A stretch of 64,000 bases of DNA from Sapria himalayana (Eukaryota; Streptophyta; Magnoliopsida; Malpighiales; Rafflesiaceae). This document shows, piece after piece, positions 13,181 to 26,045 of the stretch. The notes under the pieces are model-generated. The model did no database searches. It saw nothing but the letters and a program-made list of their open reading frames with translations, and was not told where the DNA came from. The DNA is taken from the NCBI GenBank assembly GCA_029783825.1, contig JAREIK010003344.1, positions 486,145-550,144 of the forward strand. The letters run 5' to 3'. How positions within the stretch are numbered: the first letter of the stretch is position 1; each line of letters starts with the position of its first letter. Both the position numbers and the translations under genes were made by a program.

Positions 13181-13250
13181 AATATATAAGTAGATAGATA
13201 TAAAGATAGATAGATAGATAGGTAGATAGATATATAAATAGATAGATAGT

Positions 13251-13282
<32 letters not shown>

Positions 13283-13857
13283 TGCATAATGATAGACAGA
13301 CAAATTGACTAATAGATTGACAGACTAATAGATAGATAGATAGATAGATAGACAAATAGACAAATAACTAGATAAAAAGATTTATAGATTGATATATAGA
13401 AAAATAAATAGATAGATAGATAGACAAATAAACAGATAGACAGACAGATAGATAGACACATAGACAGATATATATACAGATATACATATAAAGAGATATA
13501 TAAATAGCTAGAAAGAAAGAAATGTAGATATATAGATAGATAGATATATAGACAAATATGACTAATAGGCAGATACACCAATAGATGGATATGGACATAG
13601 AAAGTTTGATAAATAAATTAACAAATTGATATATGGACATATAGATAGTTAAATAGATTAAATATAGACACATAAATATATATACACATTGACAAAGAGA
13701 CAAATGGATAGATATATAGATAGATAGATTGACAAATAGATAGATAGACAGACAATTATACATATAATTAGATAGATAGATTAACATATAGATAAATATA
13801 CATTTTGATGAATAGATAGAATAATAAGTAGATAGATGGACAAATAGACAGATAGAT

Positions 13858-13892
<35 letters not shown>

Positions 13893-14967
13893 CATAGATA
13901 GATAGATAGATAGATAGATTGATTGATTAAAAAATAAACAAATAGATAGATATTCAGATAGATTGATTGATAGCTAGATAGACATATAAATAGATAAAGT
14001 GATAAAATATAGTTAAATAGATAGTTATACATATAGAAAAATAAATAGATCAAAATATATACATATAGATAGATAGACATATAGACAAATAAATAGATCG
14101 ATAATTACATTGACTTATACACTAATAGACTCATAGACTTATAGAGAGATAGATATATAATCAAAAAGATAAATAGCCACACATATAGATATATAGATAG
14201 ACAAATAGACATTAAGATATATATATATATATATATATATATAGATACATAGATAATTAAACAATATATAGTTATATTGAAAGATTGAAGGATAGATAGA
14301 TATATAGATGAATAGACAAATAAATAGATAGATAGATAGTCAGATATATATATATATATATAGAGATATATATACATACATAGAGAAACATAGAGATATA
14401 TAGATAAATAAATAGATAAAAAGATAGATAAGCTGATATACTAAAATTCTCATAGACTGATCAATAGATAGTGATATAGATTGATAGAAAGGCATATTTA
14501 CAAATATAATAATAGATAGATAAAAAGATAGATAGATAAAGAGATAGATAGAGAAATATATAAAGAGATAGATAGATAGGCTGATAGATAAATAAATAGA
14601 TATATAGATTGAATAAAGACAAATAGACAGATTTATAGATAAATAGTTATAAAGATAAACATTTAAACATAAAGAAAAATTTACAAATAGATTGATAACA
14701 ATAAATAGATATATAGAGATAGACATATAAAATGATTTACAAATAGAGAAATATATATATATACAAGTAGATAGTTAGAAAAAGACAGATAGACAGATAA
14801 AAAGAAAAATAGATAAACAGATTACTAGATAAAGATATAGACATATAGATAGATAGGCAAATAGATAGATAGATAGACAGATATAGAATAGATAAATAGA
14901 TAGAAAGATATAAAATTAGAAAGATAGATATATATAAAGAAATATAAATAGAAAGATATATAGATAG

Positions 14968-15005
<38 letters not shown>

Positions 15006-16008
15006 ACACATTTAGTTTGATAAGTACATAGGCATATACATAGATAAATATATAGGTAGTAAGATAGACACATAGTCCATTTAGATCGATAATTGGATAG
15101 ATAGATAGCTAGATAAACAGATATATAGATAGACAGATAGTTAGTAATATAGATAGATAGATAGATCAAAATAAAGAAAGATAGATAGATAGATAGATAG
15201 GTAGATAGATAGATAGATAAATAGAATGATAGAAAGATAGACAAATAGTCAGATCGACAAATAGATATATATATAGATAAAAAGATAGTTAGATTAAGAG
15301 ATAAACAAATAGATATATAGACAAGTTGACAAAAAAAATAGGCAAATAGATAGATAGACTAGCAAATTCACAAATTGATAGATATATTGGTATACAAATA
15401 AATCGATATACTAATAGACAGACAGACATATAGATAGATAGATAGATAGCAGATAAATAAATATGACTAATAGATTGGTAAACTAAAAGATAGATAGAGA
15501 GATAAACAGATAGATAAATAGACAAATAGTTATTTTGATAGATAGACAGATAGATATATATATATATTTAGACTAATAGACAAAAAGATAGGCTGATAAA
15601 TAGATAGATTGACAAATAGACAGATCAATAGAAATATAGATAGAAAGATATATAGATAGATCAATAAATAGATATATAGGTAGATAAATAGATAGACATA
15701 TAGACACATAAACTGATAGATAGATTAATAGATAGATAGATAAAAAGATAGATAGATAGAAAGAAAGATATGGAGAGATATATAGATATAAAAATAAATA
15801 GATAGACATATAGCCACATAGAATAATAAACATATAAACAAATAGATAGATAGATAGATACATAGACTGGTAAACTAATTGACTCATAGATTATAAAGAG
15901 ATAGACATATAGATATATAGATATATATATATATATATAATGATAGAAAGACAAATAGATAGATAGATAGATATACAAATAGACTAATAGATATATAAAT
16001 GGATAGAT

Positions 16009-16041
<33 letters not shown>

Positions 16042-17230
16042 GAAAAAGAGATAAATAGACACTAACAAATCGTATAGGTTGAAGATATACTGATATATAT
16101 ATATATATATAGACGGATAGATAGATAAATAGATAGACTAATAGACTAATATACTCATAGACTAATAGATAGATAAAAAGAGAGAAAGATATATAGATAG
16201 AAATGCATATTGACCAATAGAAAATTGATAGATTGGTAGTTAGACAAATAGATAGATTAACATAAAGATAAATAGATAAATATATAGATTGAAAATAGAT
16301 AGATAGAAAAATAGATATAGAAAAAATAGATATAGATAAAATAGATATATAGCTAGTCAATTATATAGATAAACAAATAGACAAATAGATAGATAGAGAT
16401 AAATAGATATATAGATAGATTGAAAAATAAATAAATAAATATACAATTACATAGATAGACAAATAGAGAGATGGTCGGACATATATATATAGATAAAAAG
16501 ATATCGAGATAGTCATATAGTCATATAGACATACAGACAAATAATAGATAGATAGATAGATATATAGGTAGATATATAGATAAAATATAGATAGATAGAT
16601 AGATAGACAGACAGTTAGACAGATAGATAGAAAGATATGTAGATACTCATATAGAAATATCTACAGATAGTCATAAAGATATATAGATAGTTAGATAGTT
16701 AGCCAGATAAAAAGACATATAGATAGATAAATAGATTGACATATAGACATATAGATAAAAAGATATATAATAGATGGATAGATATATAGATAGATAGGAT
16801 GATATATAGTTAAAAATATAGATAGATAGATAGATAGATAGATAGCCAAATAGACAGAAAGATAGATAGAAGATAGATAAACTGGTATACTAATAGACTG
16901 ATAGACTGATAGACTGATAAAGAGATACACATATATACATATCAACAGAATGATACATATATAGATAGGTAGATGGATATATAAATAGATAGATAGACAT
17001 ATTGATAGATATATAGATAGATAGTTAAATAGATAGAAAGATAGATAGATAGTTAGTTAGTTAAATAGAAAGATTGTTAGACAAATAGATATATAGTCAG
17101 ATACATAGATAAATAAATACTCAAATACATAAATAAACAAATAGACATATAGTTGGATAGATATATCATCAAATCGAATTATAAATTGAAAGTCAATCAT
17201 TATATAAATTGATAGATAGATGGATAGATA
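9063..17230. repeat. Long degenerate GATA/GACA array
   Basis: About 8.2 kb of GATA-family tetranucleotides with GACA, GATT and GAAA variants and embedded (TA)n runs, for example near 10955, 11665, 12385, 13140, 13860 and 14220. The unit direction is constant. No gene is present. The array stops sharply at 17230 where the copia LTR begins and resumes at 55962 with the same strand sense, so the 38.7 kb between is best read as inserted DNA. Confidence 0.95.
10552..13400. repeat. Higher-order repeat within the GATA array (about 0.7-0.8 kb units)
   Basis: Non-GATA landmark words recur in the same order. 'gatgattgttagatagtta'-type words occur near 10575, 11350, 12070 and 12777. 'gatattaatataaatag' occurs near 10709, 11431 and 12151. 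'gacacatatacata' occurs near 10773, 11494, 12213 and 12976. Spacing is about 710-780 bases and each unit contains one (TA)n run. At least four tandem units have therefore arisen by segmental duplication rather than by tetranucleotide slippage alone. Confidence 0.85.
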
Positions 17231-18873
17231 TGTTAGAGTATCCACTAAATTCAATCATTGAATGATTCATTTTGAACTTTTGTATCATATCTTATATGTA
17301 TAAAAGCATCATTTTATATTTATTATATTTTTTAGATCTTTCCAAATATTAGATGAATATAATATTGCTTAGAGTGATATATTCTATGGAAAATTACTCT
17401 AAAATTTTCCTAGTCAAGTATTAATAATCAAGGAAAATATTAATACATTAAGACTAGCATGTAGGTTAACTAATATGAGATATTAAGTTAAAACATGAGT
17501 ATATGTTGGAGAACATATACTGAACTAGCCCGCAATAAAAATATTGGAAGGATTGTTATATTAGTGTCTTACACATTCTCCTCGTGACTATTACTATAAA
17601 TTATCTTTTGACCTAAAGTCACTTCGGTTGCCTACTTAAGAAGTTGTATTCTTTAGATTCTGTAAATGCCACTTGTAACAAGAATGGTTATAAATTTTTT
17701 AATATGTATATAATAAATTATGTAGAGGAATGTGATTTATGTAGATAGAATATTTCTCATTGATATAATAGAAGTGATATCAGATGGCCTCTTCATTGAG
17801 TAGGACTACTAAAATGCATGATCATGCTGAAATAAGTCAATATGAGATATTAAGCTTATCTTTTTAACTTAGTCTACTCAAAGATCAAAAAACACATAGA
17901 TTGATGTGAGGATGACATTATCCATGCCTCATAAATCAAACTAGATATCATTCACAAAAGAACTAAGTCTTACAATCAAATAAGTCACAAAATTAGCTTA
18001 AGTTGAATATATTATATTTTCATCACTTGGGTAGCAATGATGTAATGCTAAATGATGTTCATTACTTGTTTCTTTAAAATTAGATTTTAAAGTCACTACT
18101 AATGTTACACGAACCTATTGGGTCACACACATAAAAACATATATATATTTGAAGATTATTTTATTTTAGTTAGACTAAAATAAACTAGGCATAATTTTAA
18201 GTCTGAAATTTATTTCAGATCTTAATTTAATTTGACTAAAGAATTTGGTCGAATTAGTAAATATTTGGACCTTTAAAAAGGGCATAAACTTAAAGCTCAT
18301 TTTTCTCACTTTTTGAATGATGTGCCATTAATGACACATCATTTAATTAATGATACATCCTTTTCATTAATGACACATCCTTTTAGAAAGGTGTATTAAA
18401 AGCTAAAAGGTTTCATTAATGACACATTATTTTAGAAAGATGTATAATAAACCAAATGGTTTCATTAATGAAGCATCTTTTTAGAAAGGTGTGTGAAAAA
18501 CCAAAAGGTTTCATTAATGACATATCCTTTTAGAAAGGTGTGTAAAAAATCAAAATGTTTTATTAATGACACATCCTTTTAGTTAATGACACATCCTTTT
18601 AGAAATGTTTGTGAAAAAACAAAAGCTAATTTAAAATGTGACATATACAAAATGAAAAAATATATATAACAAAGTTATGTTTGTGTGGATACTGGTAGAG
18701 ACATGAACACATGACTGTGCTAGAATTAGACCAACCCATTCAGAATCAAAAAGTTTAATTTTTTGCTACAATAGGTAACATCCTTGTCCAATATTTAATT
18801 GTATTTACTTGGATCATTCGTAGGTTCCTAGTCCACTATGAAATTCTAATATAAAATTATTTAAACCCCAACA
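17231..18873 (+). repeat. 5' LTR of outer copia element
   Basis: Begins TGTTAGAG exactly where the GATA array stops and ends CCCCAACA at 18873, giving the expected TG...CA ends with a short imperfect inverted repeat. A PBS-like sequence follows one base later. About 1640 bases is long for copia but occurs in some lineages. It has an internal 49-bp minisatellite. With no second LTR in the window the boundaries rest on terminal motifs only. Confidence 0.75.
18365..18625 (+). repeat. 49-bp minisatellite in the outer copia LTR (about 5 units)
   Basis: Units starting CATTAATGACACATCC recur at 18365, 18414, 18463, 18512 and 18561, exactly 49 bases apart, each holding TTTTAGAAAGGTGT and an A-rich tail. 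The last unit carries a small internal duplication. This lies in the likely U3/R part of the LTR. Confidence 0.92.
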
Positions 18874-18874
18874 A

Positions 18875-18890
18875 TGGTATTAAAGGGAGG
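18875..18890 (+). other. Primer-binding site of outer copia (initiator tRNA-Met type, decayed)
   Basis: TGGTATTAAAGG follows the LTR end. Nine of 12 bases fit TGGTATCAGAGC, complementary to the 3' end of tRNA-iMet, the usual copia primer. The mismatches are expected in an old copy. Confidence 0.7.
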
Positions 18891-20381
18891 TTGCGAATCG
18901 ATTAAATTGTTTTATATATCTATTTATATTTGATATGAACAAACATATTTTCATGATTATACAAATGATTTATGAGCATTTTGATTAATCATGTATGAAA
19001 CAGATCAATAATATTAATATGTTTTATATGATTAAATAATATTATTTGTAACTTGTTCATGTTAATTCGATTAATACAAATACTAAATTGTATTTATATG
19101 ATAAACAAGAGTGTAGTGTGATTACATTCATGAATTAATATTATAGATGAAATTGTGATTATAGATAAGCGATTATAGATTCATTTAATTGTTATATGCT
19201 GATATATAACTATTAAAAAGTTTTATAGATGGAATTGTGATTTGATTAAAGTCATAAATCAGTTTTATAAATCAATTTTGTTTTGGTTAAGTGATGATGC
19301 CCCTTGACCCTTCTAGGGGCGATGCTTCTAGGACCCCAAAATTTGAATGCCCCATAAATGATTAATTATAATCATGATAAAGTGATGTTAGATGTATGTT
19401 TTGCATGGTACATGGTTATGGCTCTTTACCCCATATGAATGGATTATGTGTGTTGTTGTTGTAAGTTAAATACGGCCTCCGTGTCATTCCTTTTAATCTA
19501 CAATTCAACTTATAAAATTCTTTTCTCATTTAATTCCCATCAAATATAACTTGAGATTTCCTTCTAGATATATAATATATGATTAGAATCGTATTATTTT
19601 AGAAAGTTATTTTAAAGGAAGAATCAACAAACAACACAAGACAAACAAGGAAGCACTTGGATAAGATGTAATACCTTTAGGTTGACATTTCGATTTTCTC
19701 TTTAGCTTGAGAAAATCATTTTAGTTCGGGTCATAATCATGCCATGTTTATTTTGTGTTTATGCAATATATGTTGTTATACAACTAGCCTAGAAAATAAA
19801 TACAAACATATTTAAATGTATGTGATGCATGTGAAATTCGTTATTTTACTAAATAATTAAAGATATCCCTCAAAATTAAAAATTAAGTCAATAAAAGATT
19901 CCTACCAAAGTTTGATGCTCATTACTACCTCGATCAATATTAGATAGGTTTGCCAAAGTGAAGTATTTTTATTTATCTTGGTAGAGTGCGATAGGATTAT
20001 TATGATATCCAATCTATTGAACTTTGGGTGAGACTTAAATAAGTTATCTCAATTAGATTGAGAACTTAGAAGCATAAAATTAGGAGATGCACCATAAGAT
20101 GGGTAAGAACAAAATATATTATTCACCTTATTATCCAAGAGTTCTATTAGATGTAATTGATAAATATTACCTACCTAAATAGCTGAATTTTGGGTGTTTA
20201 GCCAAAGGTAACTCAAGACAAGGTCAAATATGGATCTTGGCCTAGTAAAGGATTAATTTAAAGATAAAATTGAGGGATTGTTTTCAACCAAATAATTTAG
20301 TGGGAGGATCATTTAATAAAAGCCCTAATTAAATAAACTTTTAATATGATACAAATTTTTTCATATGCTTGAGATTACCAT
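18891..20381 (+). other. Outer copia leader, non-coding
   Basis: About 1.5 kb of AT-rich sequence between the PBS and the gag ATG. No ORF or other feature is recognisable. Confidence 0.6.
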
Positions 20382-20739
20382 GTCTACAAACACGTCTAAC
20401 CACTTATCATTGTGATTTGTCCTTGAGAAGGACAAGCTCAATGAAGCTAATTTTCTGGATTGGTATAAGAATTTGAGGATTGTCCTCAAACAAGAAAGAA
20501 AATTATATGTCCTAAAGTAGTCTATTCCTGAATCACCTGCTCATAATATTTCTCATTCTGATAAGGATGCTCATAAAAGGTATCAAGATGATGCTTTGGA
20601 TATAACATGCATTATGCTTGCAACCTGAACCCTAAGCTTCAGAAGCAACATGAGAACATGGATGCTTATGATATGGTTGAACATTTAAAATGACTATATC
20701 AAGAGCAAGCAAGACATGAGAGGTAAGTGGTATCTAAGA
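20382..20739 (+). pseudogene. Outer copia gag, N-terminal part
   Basis: Starts at ATG 20382. The copia gag (UBN2-type) signature LNEANFLDWYKNLRIVL is clear at about 20430-20485, followed by EQSIPESP-like sequence. Stops at codon 12 (TGA), near 20517 (TAG), near 20686 and at 20724, and a one-base frameshift near 20625, inactivate it. It ends at the insertion site of the inner copia. The coding sense continues at 26051 if the insert and one TSD copy are removed. Confidence 0.85.
20735..20739 (+). repeat. 5-bp TSD (TAAGA) of inner copia, left copy
   Basis: TAAGA directly before the TG of the left LTR, identical to 26046-26050. Confidence 0.9.
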
Positions 20740-21318
20740 TGTTGGGCAATTGCACTTCCACAGTAGTGAGATTAAGATACAGAAACAACAGAAACAACAA
20801 AAAACAAGCAATATATATATATCCAATCCAGCAACCATCTACACCAGAATCAATAAAAACGAGAAATAAACACCGAAAATAACATAGTTTGCTAGTCGCT
20901 CAGTACGACTAGCTACATCCACCAGAAAACACTTATGCATTACAGATTAAACCAACAGAAATTGTCTTACAGTATGCAGCACACAGAACATTCACGATAA
21001 ATTGCACAGAGAGGAGAGAGAGACAATGAACAGTTCCATGGGTCCAAAAATAGCCACCCTAAAATAAAATTACAAAACATTCTATATTAAAAATTTTCAT
21101 GATTCATTTAACCAGAGTGGGGCTGATCATGGGATGGGTTAGGCTCTACTCCAAAAATTTTGGGTCACTGTCCGGACAGTGAGACCTCCGTTATTGTGCT
21201 ACTGGTGCATCCCCAACCTCTTAATATTTCCTTACCTACACTTACATGAAAATATTATAACAGAAAAAACATTTGTTTATACAAATAGATTATTAAAAAA
21301 CAAATTACATATATAGCA
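20740..21318 (-). repeat. 3' LTR of inner copia
   Basis: Begins TGTTGGGCAATTGC and ends TATATAGCA on the + strand, giving TGCT...AACA on the element strand. It aligns along its whole length with 25469-26045. Confidence 0.95.
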
Positions 21319-21386
21319 ATCACCACCGTAATTTGTTTTGCATACACATAGAGAGACACTCTCTATAAATAGTTAGTCCAAAAGGA

Positions 21387-23340
21387 CTACATCTGATTTG
21401 ATATGTTTAGTAAGTCAAGATGGTGTCTTAACTTATTCAGAGTAACAGGTTTGGTAAACATGTTAGCTGGATTATCAGAAGTTGCAATCTTCTTTACTTG
21501 TACTCTCTTCTCAGATCGAAAAAAATGATATCACACATCAATGTGCTTTGTCCTCTCATGGTGCACTTGGTTTTTTGCTAAACAGATAGCACTGAGGTTG
21601 TCACAGAAAATTGTTGCAACCTTTTCATAAAGACCAAGGTCCTTGAAAAAACCTTTCAGCCATATCCCTTCCTTCGCAGCTTCAGTCAGAGCCATATACT
21701 CTGCTTCATTAGAAGATAAAGTAACAGAAGATTGCAGTGTGGCCTTCCAACTAACTACAAAACCACATACAGTGAAGACATAACCAGTCATAGACCATCT
21801 ACTATCAATATCTTCTGCATAGTCAGAATTAGAATATCCTGCCAGCAAGAGTTCAGATTCATTACCAAATATCAGACCAACATCAAAAGTCCCCTTGAGG
21901 TATCTAAGTATGTTCTTAATAGTTTTCTAGTGCTCTTGACTAGGGTTTATCATAAACATACTCACTACACTTACTACATGAGCAATATCAGGTCGGGTGC
22001 ACACCATAAGATACATGAGGCTCCCGAAAGCACTAGAATAAGGAACCTTAGACATTTTTTCCTTGTCAGGTTAAGATTGAGGACAACATTCTAATGTCAG
22101 ATAGAGGTTAGAAGCAAATGGTGTGGATAGAGGCTTACAAGAAGTCATTCCAAATCTAGATAGAAGTTTCTGAATATAGTATTTCTGTGAAAGAAACAAC
22201 TTTCTTTTAATTCTATCTCTGAATATTTTCATACCTAAAATTTGCTTTGCTCCATCAAGATCTTTCATATCAAATTTAGAACTGAGAATATCTTTCAGTT
22301 CCTAAATATCTGATTTATTTCTGGCAGCAATAAGCATATCATCTACATATAATAGTAAGTATATATATGACTCATCCTTGTGCCTTTTGAAATAAAAATA
22401 GCAGTCATGGTCACACCTACTGTATCCATGACTAGTCATGAAATAGTCAAATCTCTTGTACTACTGATAGAGAGACTAAATAAGTCCATAAAGAGGCTAC
22501 AGATGCTTGCACAGATGGGTTGCCAAATCTGATACCTCAAAGCCCTCAGGCTGGTTCATGTAAATTTCGTCATCTAGTTCTCCATGAAGAAATGCAGTTT
22601 TAACATCTAATTGCTCAAGTTCTAGGTTATGATGTGCCACTAATGCTAGAAGCACCCTGATTGAGGTATGTTTAACTATAAGACAAAATATCTCATTATA
22701 ATCAACACCCTCTTTCTGACTGAACCCTCTTGCAACTAAACGTGCATTAAATTTTACACCACCAGCTATAGAGGCTTCATTTTTCTTCTTGAAAATCCAT
22801 TTGCAAGAAACTATCTTTCTCCATTTTGGTTTAGGTATAATAAGCCAAGTATCATTCTTACGAAGAGATTCAATCTCTTCATTCATGGCAACTAACCATG
22901 ACTCAAATTCAGGACATCTAATAGCATTCCTGAAGGAGGATGGTTCATGAATATCAATCTCTTTGGCAACTTGTAGGGCAAACCCTACAAGTTCATCAAA
23001 GTAGAATCTCAGAGGAGGACGGACATTCACGCTCCTTTGTCAATCCCTTGCAATATAGTAGGGAATATACTCTTCCGGTGCAGGTTCAGGATCAGGTTCA
23101 GTAATAGATTTAACATCATTTTCATGATTAGATATTATTTATCTAGAGACAACCGGCATAGTTCCTAGAGCTATAGATTCAGATTTTAGGTGCACCTTAA
23201 GTTCAGGTTGAGGAACATCAGGTAAGTGGATAGGACAAGGTACTTGTCTTAAGATGACACTTTCATCAAAGGTGATACTCCTAGAGAGAATTACTCTCTT
23301 TTCAGATGGTGACCAGATACAGAACCCCTTGACTCCATCA
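21387..23340 (-). pseudogene. Inner copia pol: reverse transcriptase and RNase H
   Basis: On the - strand, 23030 to about 22497 carries the copia RT start (WLVAMNEEIESL, CKWIFKKK, ARLVARGFSQKEGVDY, LDVKTAFLHGELDDEIY). Around 22330-22360 the catalytic YVDDM is intact within LLLYVDDMLIAA. RNase H follows (DSRWSMTGY, LSSNEAEYMAL, KHIDV). A TGA at about 21528 interrupts the tail, which continues to a final TAG at 21387. Further stops or shifts lie near 23040, 22500, 22300 and 21930. The enzyme would copy element RNA into cDNA inside virus-like particles. Lineage placement (Tnt1/Tork-like) is from motif memory. Confidence 0.92.
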
Positions 23341-24600
23341 CCATATCCTACAAATGCTCATTTTCTTGCTCGTGGTTCAAGCTTACCATCATTTACATGA
23401 TAGTAGGCAACACACCCAAATACTTTAAGATTAGAATAATCTACAGGTTTACCAGTCCACACCTCAAATGAAATTTTAAAATTAATTCCACTATGTGGCG
23501 ATCTATTTATCAGATGACATGTTGTATTAATAGCTTCAGCCCAAAAATCCTTGCCTAAGCCTGATTGAGAGAGCGTACATCTAGTTCTCTCTAGAAGAGT
23601 TTGGTTTATTCTTTCAGTAATGCCATTCTGCTGAGGAGTGTCTCTAATAGTTTTGTGTCTCGCTATACCTCTGTCCTTACCGAATTCCTCAAATTCAGAT
23701 AAACAAAATTCTAGACCATTATCTGTTCGTAATAGTTTAACCTTCTTTTGTGTTTGATTTTCCACTAAGCTAACCCACTGCTTAACCTTTATAAAAGTTT
23801 TCGATTTATGTTTCATCATGAATACCCATGACATCTTGGAGTAATCATCAACTAAACATAAATAAAAGTGAGCACCCCCAAGAGATGCGACTCTAGAAGG
23901 ACTCCAACTGTCAACATGGATATAATCCAAAATACTATTTGTACAATGCATGGATTTACCAAACTTAGTTCTATGTTTCTTTCCAAAAATACAATGATCA
24001 CAGAAATTTAATTTACTGACTCTATGACCAACAAGAAGATTAAGATCAGAGAGAATTTTCATACATTTTTCTTCCATAAGTGCGAGCCACATATGCCACA
24101 GTCTGGTAAGTTTAGCTTTGTCTTCAGATGCTAGCTCTTTGGATGTGACAACAATAGCCCCTGTCACTATGGAACCTATCATTGTGTATAGCATTCCAGT
24201 CTTCTGTCCTTTCAGTACAATATCATCTCCTCGGTAAACATTCAGTATTCCCTCTCTACCATTGAATGAATATCTCTGATCATCCAAAACACCAAGAGAA
24301 ATGAGATTCATTGTCATCTCAGGGACATATCTCACATTTGAAAGTGAGATTATTTGGCCATCCCAAGTTCTCAGTCTGACTGTTCCAATTCCAACCACCC
24401 TACATGGTTGGCTGTTCCCCACCACAGCATGGCCAGCTTCCTTCATGTCATATTTGATGAACCACTCCAAGTGAGTGCTTATATGGAAGGAAGCACCAGT
24501 ATCTAGAATCCAAGAATCTGATCTTGTGATCATTATGGAGGCTACTAACACCAGGTCTTCTCCATCATCCAGATCATCAAATGTCACAGCAGCAGCAGGT
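23341..24600 (-). pseudogene. Inner copia pol: protease, pre-integrase zinc finger and integrase
   Basis: An open stretch of about 409 codons (24587-23358). It begins just upstream of an aspartic protease with the intact active site WILDTGAS (about 24500). The pre-integrase region follows; its usual HH-CC finger is partly eroded (LWHMWLAL instead of H-x-R-x-GH), with CDHCIFGKK kept. The integrase core shows HVDSWSP (first Asp), LRTDNGLEF (second Asp) and QQNGITERINQ (Glu). It ends before the connector to RT, in a conserved VFGCVAYYH segment and a stop near 23357. This is the best-preserved coding block in the window, but it cannot act without the broken flanks. Confidence 0.95.
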
Positions 24601-24619
24601 GGGGGGTTAGGTTGACCTT

Positions 24620-25320
24620 GCTATTACAGCCTTGCTCTCTTCTTCAGGTACTTAGTTTTCTAATGCCCTTTTTTTATAGTAGTGACAAATGTCACCCTTT
24701 TTTGACCTCTTTAGAAGCTTATTTCTCTTCTTGAATGGAACAGGTTGTGACCTCCTGTTTGTCACCACTAATCTAGCAGGATGTTCAAGTCCTTCAACCA
24801 CAGCCTTCTGCCTCATCTCTCTAGAGTGTATGACAGCCCGAACATCCTCTAGCGTAATCTCCTCCTTTCCCACAATGAGTGATTCAACAAATTTTTCATA
24901 GGAAGGCAGAAGAGAAACTAAAAGTAGAAGTGCAGTATCATCATCTTCTACCTTTCATCCACACGTTTAAGGCCCATGAGGATGTTGTTTAAGTCATCCA
25001 GATGCTTCTTCAAAGAGGTTCCCTTTTGCATCCTCAATGTGAACAGCATTCTCTTCAACAGAAGCTTGTTTGTCAATGATTTAGTCATGTATAGTAACTC
25101 AAGCTTGAGCCACAGTCCGGCAGCAGATTCCTCATCTGCTGCCTCATCAATGACTTCATCCGACAAGCTCAACAGAATGGTGGAGTGTGCTTTCGCTTCG
25201 CGTCTCCAAGCCTCAGCCTCAGTTATTCCAAGAGCAATAGTAGTGTGTTGACCAAAGCCTTGAACCAGAGGACTCCAAATATCGAAATTTTTCAAATGCA
25301 CTCGCATTTTAATCTGCTAC
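24620..25320 (-). pseudogene. Inner copia gag
   Basis: The - strand from 25307 gives a copia gag core (WRREAKAHSTILLSLSDE, then ESAAGLWLKLELLYMTKSL) to a frame break near 24950. It resumes with LPSYEKFVESLIVG-type sequence and ends near 24650 in a damaged zinc knuckle. The second Cys of CX2C is Tyr (CHYY), and a one-base shift breaks the KKGH half. The capsid protein would have packaged element RNA. Sequence upstream of 25307 still resembles gag N-terminal residues with a stop, so the original start lay further right. Confidence 0.88.
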
Positions 25321-25450
25321 ATACTAAACCCATTTCTGCCATTTAATTTCTCAATCGTGGTATTTAGGATTCTAGCCATTTCAACAAAATATCACTTGTA
25401 CAGAAAAATCACACACCCTAATAGCACAATTTCTTGAAAAAGTTTTCAAA

Positions 25451-25467
25451 CCTTGCTCTGATACTAA
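25451..25467 (-). other. Primer-binding site of inner copia (tRNA-iMet)
   Basis: The + strand CCTTGCTCTGATACTA reads TAGTATCAGAGCAAGG on the element strand. It has one mismatch to TGGTATCAGAGCAAGG and lies about two bases inside the 5' LTR. Confidence 0.9.
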
Positions 25468-25468
25468 T

Positions 25469-26045
25469 TATTAGGCAATTGCGCTTCCACTGTAGTTAGA
25501 TAAAGATACAAAAACAACAGAAACATTAGAAAACAAGCAATATATATATCCAATCTAGCAACCATCCACGACAAAATCAAAAAAATGAGAAATAAACACC
25601 GAAAATAACTTGGTTCGCTAGTCACTCAGTATGACTAGCTACATCCACCAGAAAATGCTTATGTATTACAAATTAAACCAATAGAAATTTTCTTATAGTA
25701 TGCAGCACACAGAATAGTTGTGATAAATTGCATAGAGAGAAGAGAGAGAGATGATGAACAGTTCTAAGGTCCAAAAACAACCACCCGAAAATAATATTAC
25801 AAAACATTTTATATTAAAAATTCTCTTGGTTGATTTAACCGGAGCGGGTCGAATCATGGGATGAGTCAGGCCCAGCTCCAAAAATTTTGGCGTGCTGTCC
25901 GGATGGCAGGACCTCCATTATTTTGCTACTGTTGTATCCCCGGCCTCTTTATATATCCTTTACTATACTTACATGAAAATATTAAAATAGAAAAAATATG
26001 TGGTTATACAAATAGATTATTAAAAAACAAATTAAATATACAGCA
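25469..26045 (-). repeat. 5' LTR of inner copia
   Basis: 577 bases matching 20740-21318. The inner terminus reads TA instead of TG on the + strand (TATTAGGC versus TGTTGGGC), one of many substitutions separating the LTRs. Confidence 0.95.
25947..25958 (-). promoter_or_regulatory. Likely TATA box in the 5' LTR of inner copia
   Basis: The element strand reads GGATATATAAAG about 90 bases from the LTR start, a good plant TATA box position for a short U3. The corresponding site in the other LTR (near 21220) has decayed. No transcription evidence exists here. Confidence 0.45.

Larger units (their letters stand above)
20740..26045 (-). mobile_element. Complete inner Ty1/copia retrotransposon (Tnt1-like), inactive
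   Basis: A 5.3-kb element on the - strand with LTRs at 20740-21318 (3' LTR) and 25469-26045 (5' LTR), 579 and 577 bases, in direct orientation. It has a tRNA-iMet PBS next to the 5' LTR, gag-pol between, and a perfect 5-bp TSD. By eye the first 120 or so aligned LTR bases hold about 17 mismatches and two small gaps, so it is an old insertion. It lies inside the gag of the outer copia. Pol order is protease, integrase, reverse transcriptase, RNase H. Confidence 0.95.

Noticed and set aside
17226..17230. AGATA as the outer copia 5-bp TSD
   Set aside because: The other end of the element is missing and AGATA occurs everywhere in the flanking array, so a TSD cannot be shown.
21732..22094. 120-codon + strand frame inside the inner copia
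   Set aside because: Antisense shadow of the RNase H region; the - strand carries the clear motifs.
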